Positions 33,501-34,280 of a stretch of DNA of 34,280 nt are shown piece by piece. The notes beneath the pieces are model-generated. The model was given only the letters and a program-made list of their open reading frames with translations, was not told the DNA's origin and did no database searches. Position 1 is the first letter of the stretch; the number at the start of each line of letters is the position of its first letter. This DNA comes from Argonema antarcticum A004/B2 (lineage in GTDB: Bacteria; Cyanobacteriota; Cyanobacteriia; Cyanobacteriales; Aerosakkonemataceae), in assembly GCF_023333585.1 (NCBI RefSeq), contig NZ_JAIQZN010000044.1:1-34280 (forward strand), read 5' to 3'. The position numbers were made by a program, and so were the translations under genes.

Positions 33501-34280
33501 AGTAGATTTACGGACAAACGGCAGTATTCGCGCTGGAAATATTACCAGCAATGGTCATAATATTAACGCGATCGCCAACAACAGTACGATCGAAACTGGC
33601 AACTTAGATGCTTCTAAGATCGGAACTGGTGGAAATATTTATGTTTCTAGTCCAAAAGCAGCTGTTACCACTGGTGATTTGACAGCTAGAGGAGAAACGC
33701 AAGGCGGTGCTGTTACTGTGGTGTCTGGCGATCGCATTACCACCGCCAATATCGATGTTAGCGCTACTGTTGGCAAAGGCGGCTCAGTCTTGCTCGACCC
33801 TCCCAACGATATTCGCGTCGGCACTATCAATGCACAAGGGGGAAATAGCGGTGATGGCGGCAACGTTGATATTACCACAGCGCGGTTCTTCCGGGCGACT
33901 GGCACTTTGCCAGACGGTAGCAGCATTTCCACCGCAGGCGGCACAGGTAATGGTGCGATAATTATCCGCCACGGAGGAGGAGATTTGAACACGCCGTTTG
34001 TTGTCGGTGATGCGTCAACTAACGGCACTTTGGGTGCGTTGACAACTGGTGCTGATACGATTTCGCCTACCCAGTCTTTTCCTGGCCCATTCACTTTGGG
34101 CAATATTCAAATCATTACCTCAGCACCACCACCCCAACCGGAACCACCCCAACCGGAACCACCCCAACCACCACAACCGGAACCACCCCAACCGGAACCA
34201 CCCCAACCACCACAACCGGAACCACCCCAACCGGAACCACCCCAACCACCACAACCGGAACCACCCCAACCGGAACCACC
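27505..34280 (+). CDS. Filamentous-hemagglutinin-family TPS exoprotein (TpsA), 5' part
   Basis: The frame is open from ATG 27505 (GGAG about 6 nt upstream) to the window end, 2258 codons without a stop. An extended signal peptide covers about 1-43 (RKTCLWLAAIPIAGVIGV then NRVQA). The TPS secretion domain (about 45-165) has FHSFTEFGL, ILARINGGNVSFINGLIQV and NPSGIVFGANA (133-143). Further on are SGKNSLDIEGARVDASA and GTWLLDP (445-451), typical of cyanobacterial members. The rest is Gly/Asn/Thr-rich beta-helix repeat, including five copies of an SITIGR-type module. From residue 2208 it enters a PPQPE repeat. It should be exported through a TpsB outer-membrane pore, which is not in this window. 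Likely role: surface adhesion or contact. Confidence 0.93.
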   Translation, partial: MSAPISTITIAQKSPKQSVVRKTCLWLAAIPIAGVIGVNRVQAQPIVPAADGTGTVVTPQGNLFDITGGTKSGDGANLFHSFTEFGLNPGQIANFLSRPDILNILARINGGNVSFINGLIQVTGGNSNLFLMNPSGIVFGANANLNVPAAFMATTANGIGFGNVNWFNATGNNNYAALVGKPNAFAFTMSQPGNIINSGNLAVGLGQDLTLLGGTVINTGQLSAPAGNITITAVPGESLVRLSQPGYLLNLEVKPIVNTSILPNNWTLPISSLPQMLTGGSGGNATGVTLNKDGSVQLTGSGIQIPTEGNTAIASGTINAAGETGGQVNIFGDKVGVISANIDVSGTNGGGSVRIGGDYQGKGTVPNASRTFVSKDSIISADSLLNGNGGRVIVWSDDTTRFYGNITARGGSQKGDGGFVETSGKNSLDIEGARVDASAVEGEAGTWLLDPRNVLIGDFSTEGGDFSGGNPDIFTPSADDAKILPTDIENALNAGTSVTITTGTTGSQEGNITVDLPINRTSGSNATLKLDAANKIVVNSDIINDSSNPLNVVLLAGGDISVRGSASISTKGGDIKFTSTNGAIGSFGTLNSSNDSGTGGNIILNAATKVVASTIDAKGASGSGEIRISGSEIDFVNTVSGGAVTLEPVKADQNIIFTGDNEIDTAALDISSSDIGNLQNIKSITIGRTDGNGIVTVDPTGVNFTVPVTIQAGGAITANGNITTTGKDITIISKNGSINTSAVTVDSSSSFVNGGSIALDAKGDIITGDIKSNALGSGNGGEIKLTSGSIIDTSNGSLNSSSASGNGGAMTMTAPTSITIGPIDSRGTPGSGNINLTNDEINFTGGSNSVQSKGAIKLEPFTPNQNLAIGEPEDTGSTTLDITATDIAALDKTGFTSITIGQGISGNGLVTIEKTGNINVVDDVKARIDLTLNAGTADITFKGAIGNSQPLGNLTINNTNKVTLNGNITTTNNRTISFGNSNAVSLNGDTALTADEINFNQKANSVSGTGKLILQPTTASQGIAIGGSGDTGSSTLDLTSTDIAALNDGFSSIAIGRENSTGVINIAGDVTFQDSVLIQSPVDAGTIVNNGGAIAGTDNASITLKANQNITLGNITSPAGITITSNNGIIDTKAGILDSSASGTGGPIALTAKSNIATKDILSFSSETGSGGKITLNSSEGTIDTSLGILDSSSNNSNGGNIDINAPTSITAFGINSTGNIGGNINLTSNKINFTGATDSVKSKGNILLQPFTPSQNLEIGTLNFNALVDGFQSITIGRNDGSGVITFNSAFTFSDPVIIQSPLGSIVTFAPITGVDDASITITGNTTLKGNITTDKQNININGNILVDNNIAVTTGATFGGNIIINGKIDGDRDITLEAGTGDITVSGDIGSTTRLGNVSIDNANNVTIGAITAASITQKVGTGNTTWGALNTNTSAGINLKGNNFNLDGAVTTTNSGGFTIDNESPLNIAITTDFNLDGAFNQIGKGEVSTAGDITTTNDDISFSSPVILRGNVALNTGKGVGDINFGKTVDGNFDFNLSAGEGNINFAGGVGNQTRIGNLIIDNAKNVKAGEITAASITQNAGTGTTILETLDTNTTQGINLSSNNFKFDGTIATSNNGGVTINNSGEVNIADAADMKLEGTFKQIGKGAVFTAGDIFTNNNDIRFGGAVILNGNVIFNPGIATIAFGSSLTAGNNPLTLTAGEIDFGGPVSGSSTILLQPATKDSNVAIGSSIPGAFNLTVAEIANLQDGFSNITVGREDGTGTTTVKDVTFSDPVTIRSQSGAIAVNGPIIGTDNASITLDSDTTTLNAGISTTGENITVGRSVLLGNDVTLSTGKGDITFNGTVNGNNQLTLNVGNGNVRFNAAVGAQTPLSNLDIISAQNVFVAGGVNITNNLLFNVPIILTDNATFSGGAGKDITFNNLNSEAGKANNLTLNPGTGNITFNGAVSGIGDILILSANNLTAASTIDAASLQHSAGTGEIGLLGNVSTTGVGGVDLRTNGSIRAGNITSNGHNINAIANNSTIETGNLDASKIGTGGNIYVSSPKAAVTTGDLTARGETQGGAVTVVSGDRITTANIDVSATVGKGGSVLLDPPNDIRVGTINAQGGNSGDGGNVDITTARFFRATGTLPDGSSISTAGGTGNGAIIIRHGGGDLNTPFVVGDASTNGTLGALTTGADTISPTQSFPGPFTLGNIQIITSAPPPQPEPPQPEPPQPPQPEPPQPEPPQPPQPEPPQPEPPQPPQPEPPQPEP
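34126..34280 (+). repeat. 39-nt tandem repeat encoding Pro/Gln/Glu segment
   Basis: From 34141 the unit is 13 codons (EPPQPEPPQPPQP in one phase). Three full copies reach 34257 and a fourth is cut by the window edge. The repeat is nearly identical at DNA level, including synonymous positions. It probably forms a stiff, extended spacer between the beta-helix and a C-terminal part outside the window. Confidence 0.92.

Noticed and set aside
28396-34103. A series of long minus-strand ORFs rich in Val, Leu, Pro and Ser opposite the exoprotein
   Set aside because: They are antisense to a continuous plus-strand frame with recognisable TPS and hemagglutinin features. Their Pro/Leu/Val composition is what the Gly/Asn/Thr/Ile-rich beta-helix codons give when read backwards.

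Overview
The window looks like chromosome from a filamentous, gliding-type cyanobacterium (Oscillatoriales-like: Microcoleus, Oscillatoria or a relative; an inference). The HIP1 octamer GCGATCGC and its core CGATCG recur throughout. Heptamer tandem repeats (STRR type: TAGCCCC, TTTGACT, TGACTGC, GGTAATT) lie between and inside genes. The gene content also fits: a group 2 sigma factor, a glycine-rich RRM protein, DUF928 next to a filamentous-hemagglutinin exoprotein, and fasciclin and PRC-barrel proteins. No rRNA, tRNA, CRISPR array or intact transposase was seen.

Left part (1-9.2 kb). An SMC/RecF-like ATPase sits on the minus strand with a coupled gene running off the left edge. It is followed by a nonsense-interrupted small ORF, a fasciclin gene, a GAF-GAF histidine kinase, an RNA-binding protein with its own terminator, a sigma factor, and a small membrane protein upstream of a tandem PRC-barrel protein. 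A 28-residue fasciclin tail lies in frame just behind the sigma factor stop. Several hairpin repeats separate these genes, and one of them supplies the last codons of the kinase.

Accessory island (9.2-14.9 kb). An AraC-type regulator is divergent from a plus-strand series: a Mn-type cupin resembling (R)-hydroxynitrile lyase, an overlapping cyclophilin-like exported protein, a second and exported cupin paralogue, an SDR oxidoreductase and an exported DLH-like hydrolase. After these comes a run of gene corpses: an internally deleted SDR, the tail of another SDR, the head of a zinc alcohol dehydrogenase fused out of frame to the head of an aldo/keto reductase. The SDR is visibly GC-richer than its surroundings. 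I infer a transferred carbonyl/aldehyde-handling cluster that is now being eroded.

Chemosensory locus (15.2-25.8 kb, minus strand). Transcription order is cheR(TPR), a 117-aa unknown, a double-domain cheW, two paralogous MCPs, a cheA-REC hybrid, and cheB. There is no separate cheY, cheC, cheD or cheZ, so the receiver on CheA and that of CheB are the only outputs encoded here. The plan resembles Frz/Wsp-type (alternative cellular function) systems. 7-nt repeats have entered the coding sequences of cheA (twice) and cheB, and also form the 77-bp array between cheA and the first MCP.

Right part (25.9-34.3 kb). A double cassette of unusual tandem repeats precedes a DUF928 gene and a very large TPS exoprotein gene. 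The exoprotein frame stays open for more than 2250 codons and leaves the window inside a Pro/Gln/Glu repeat.
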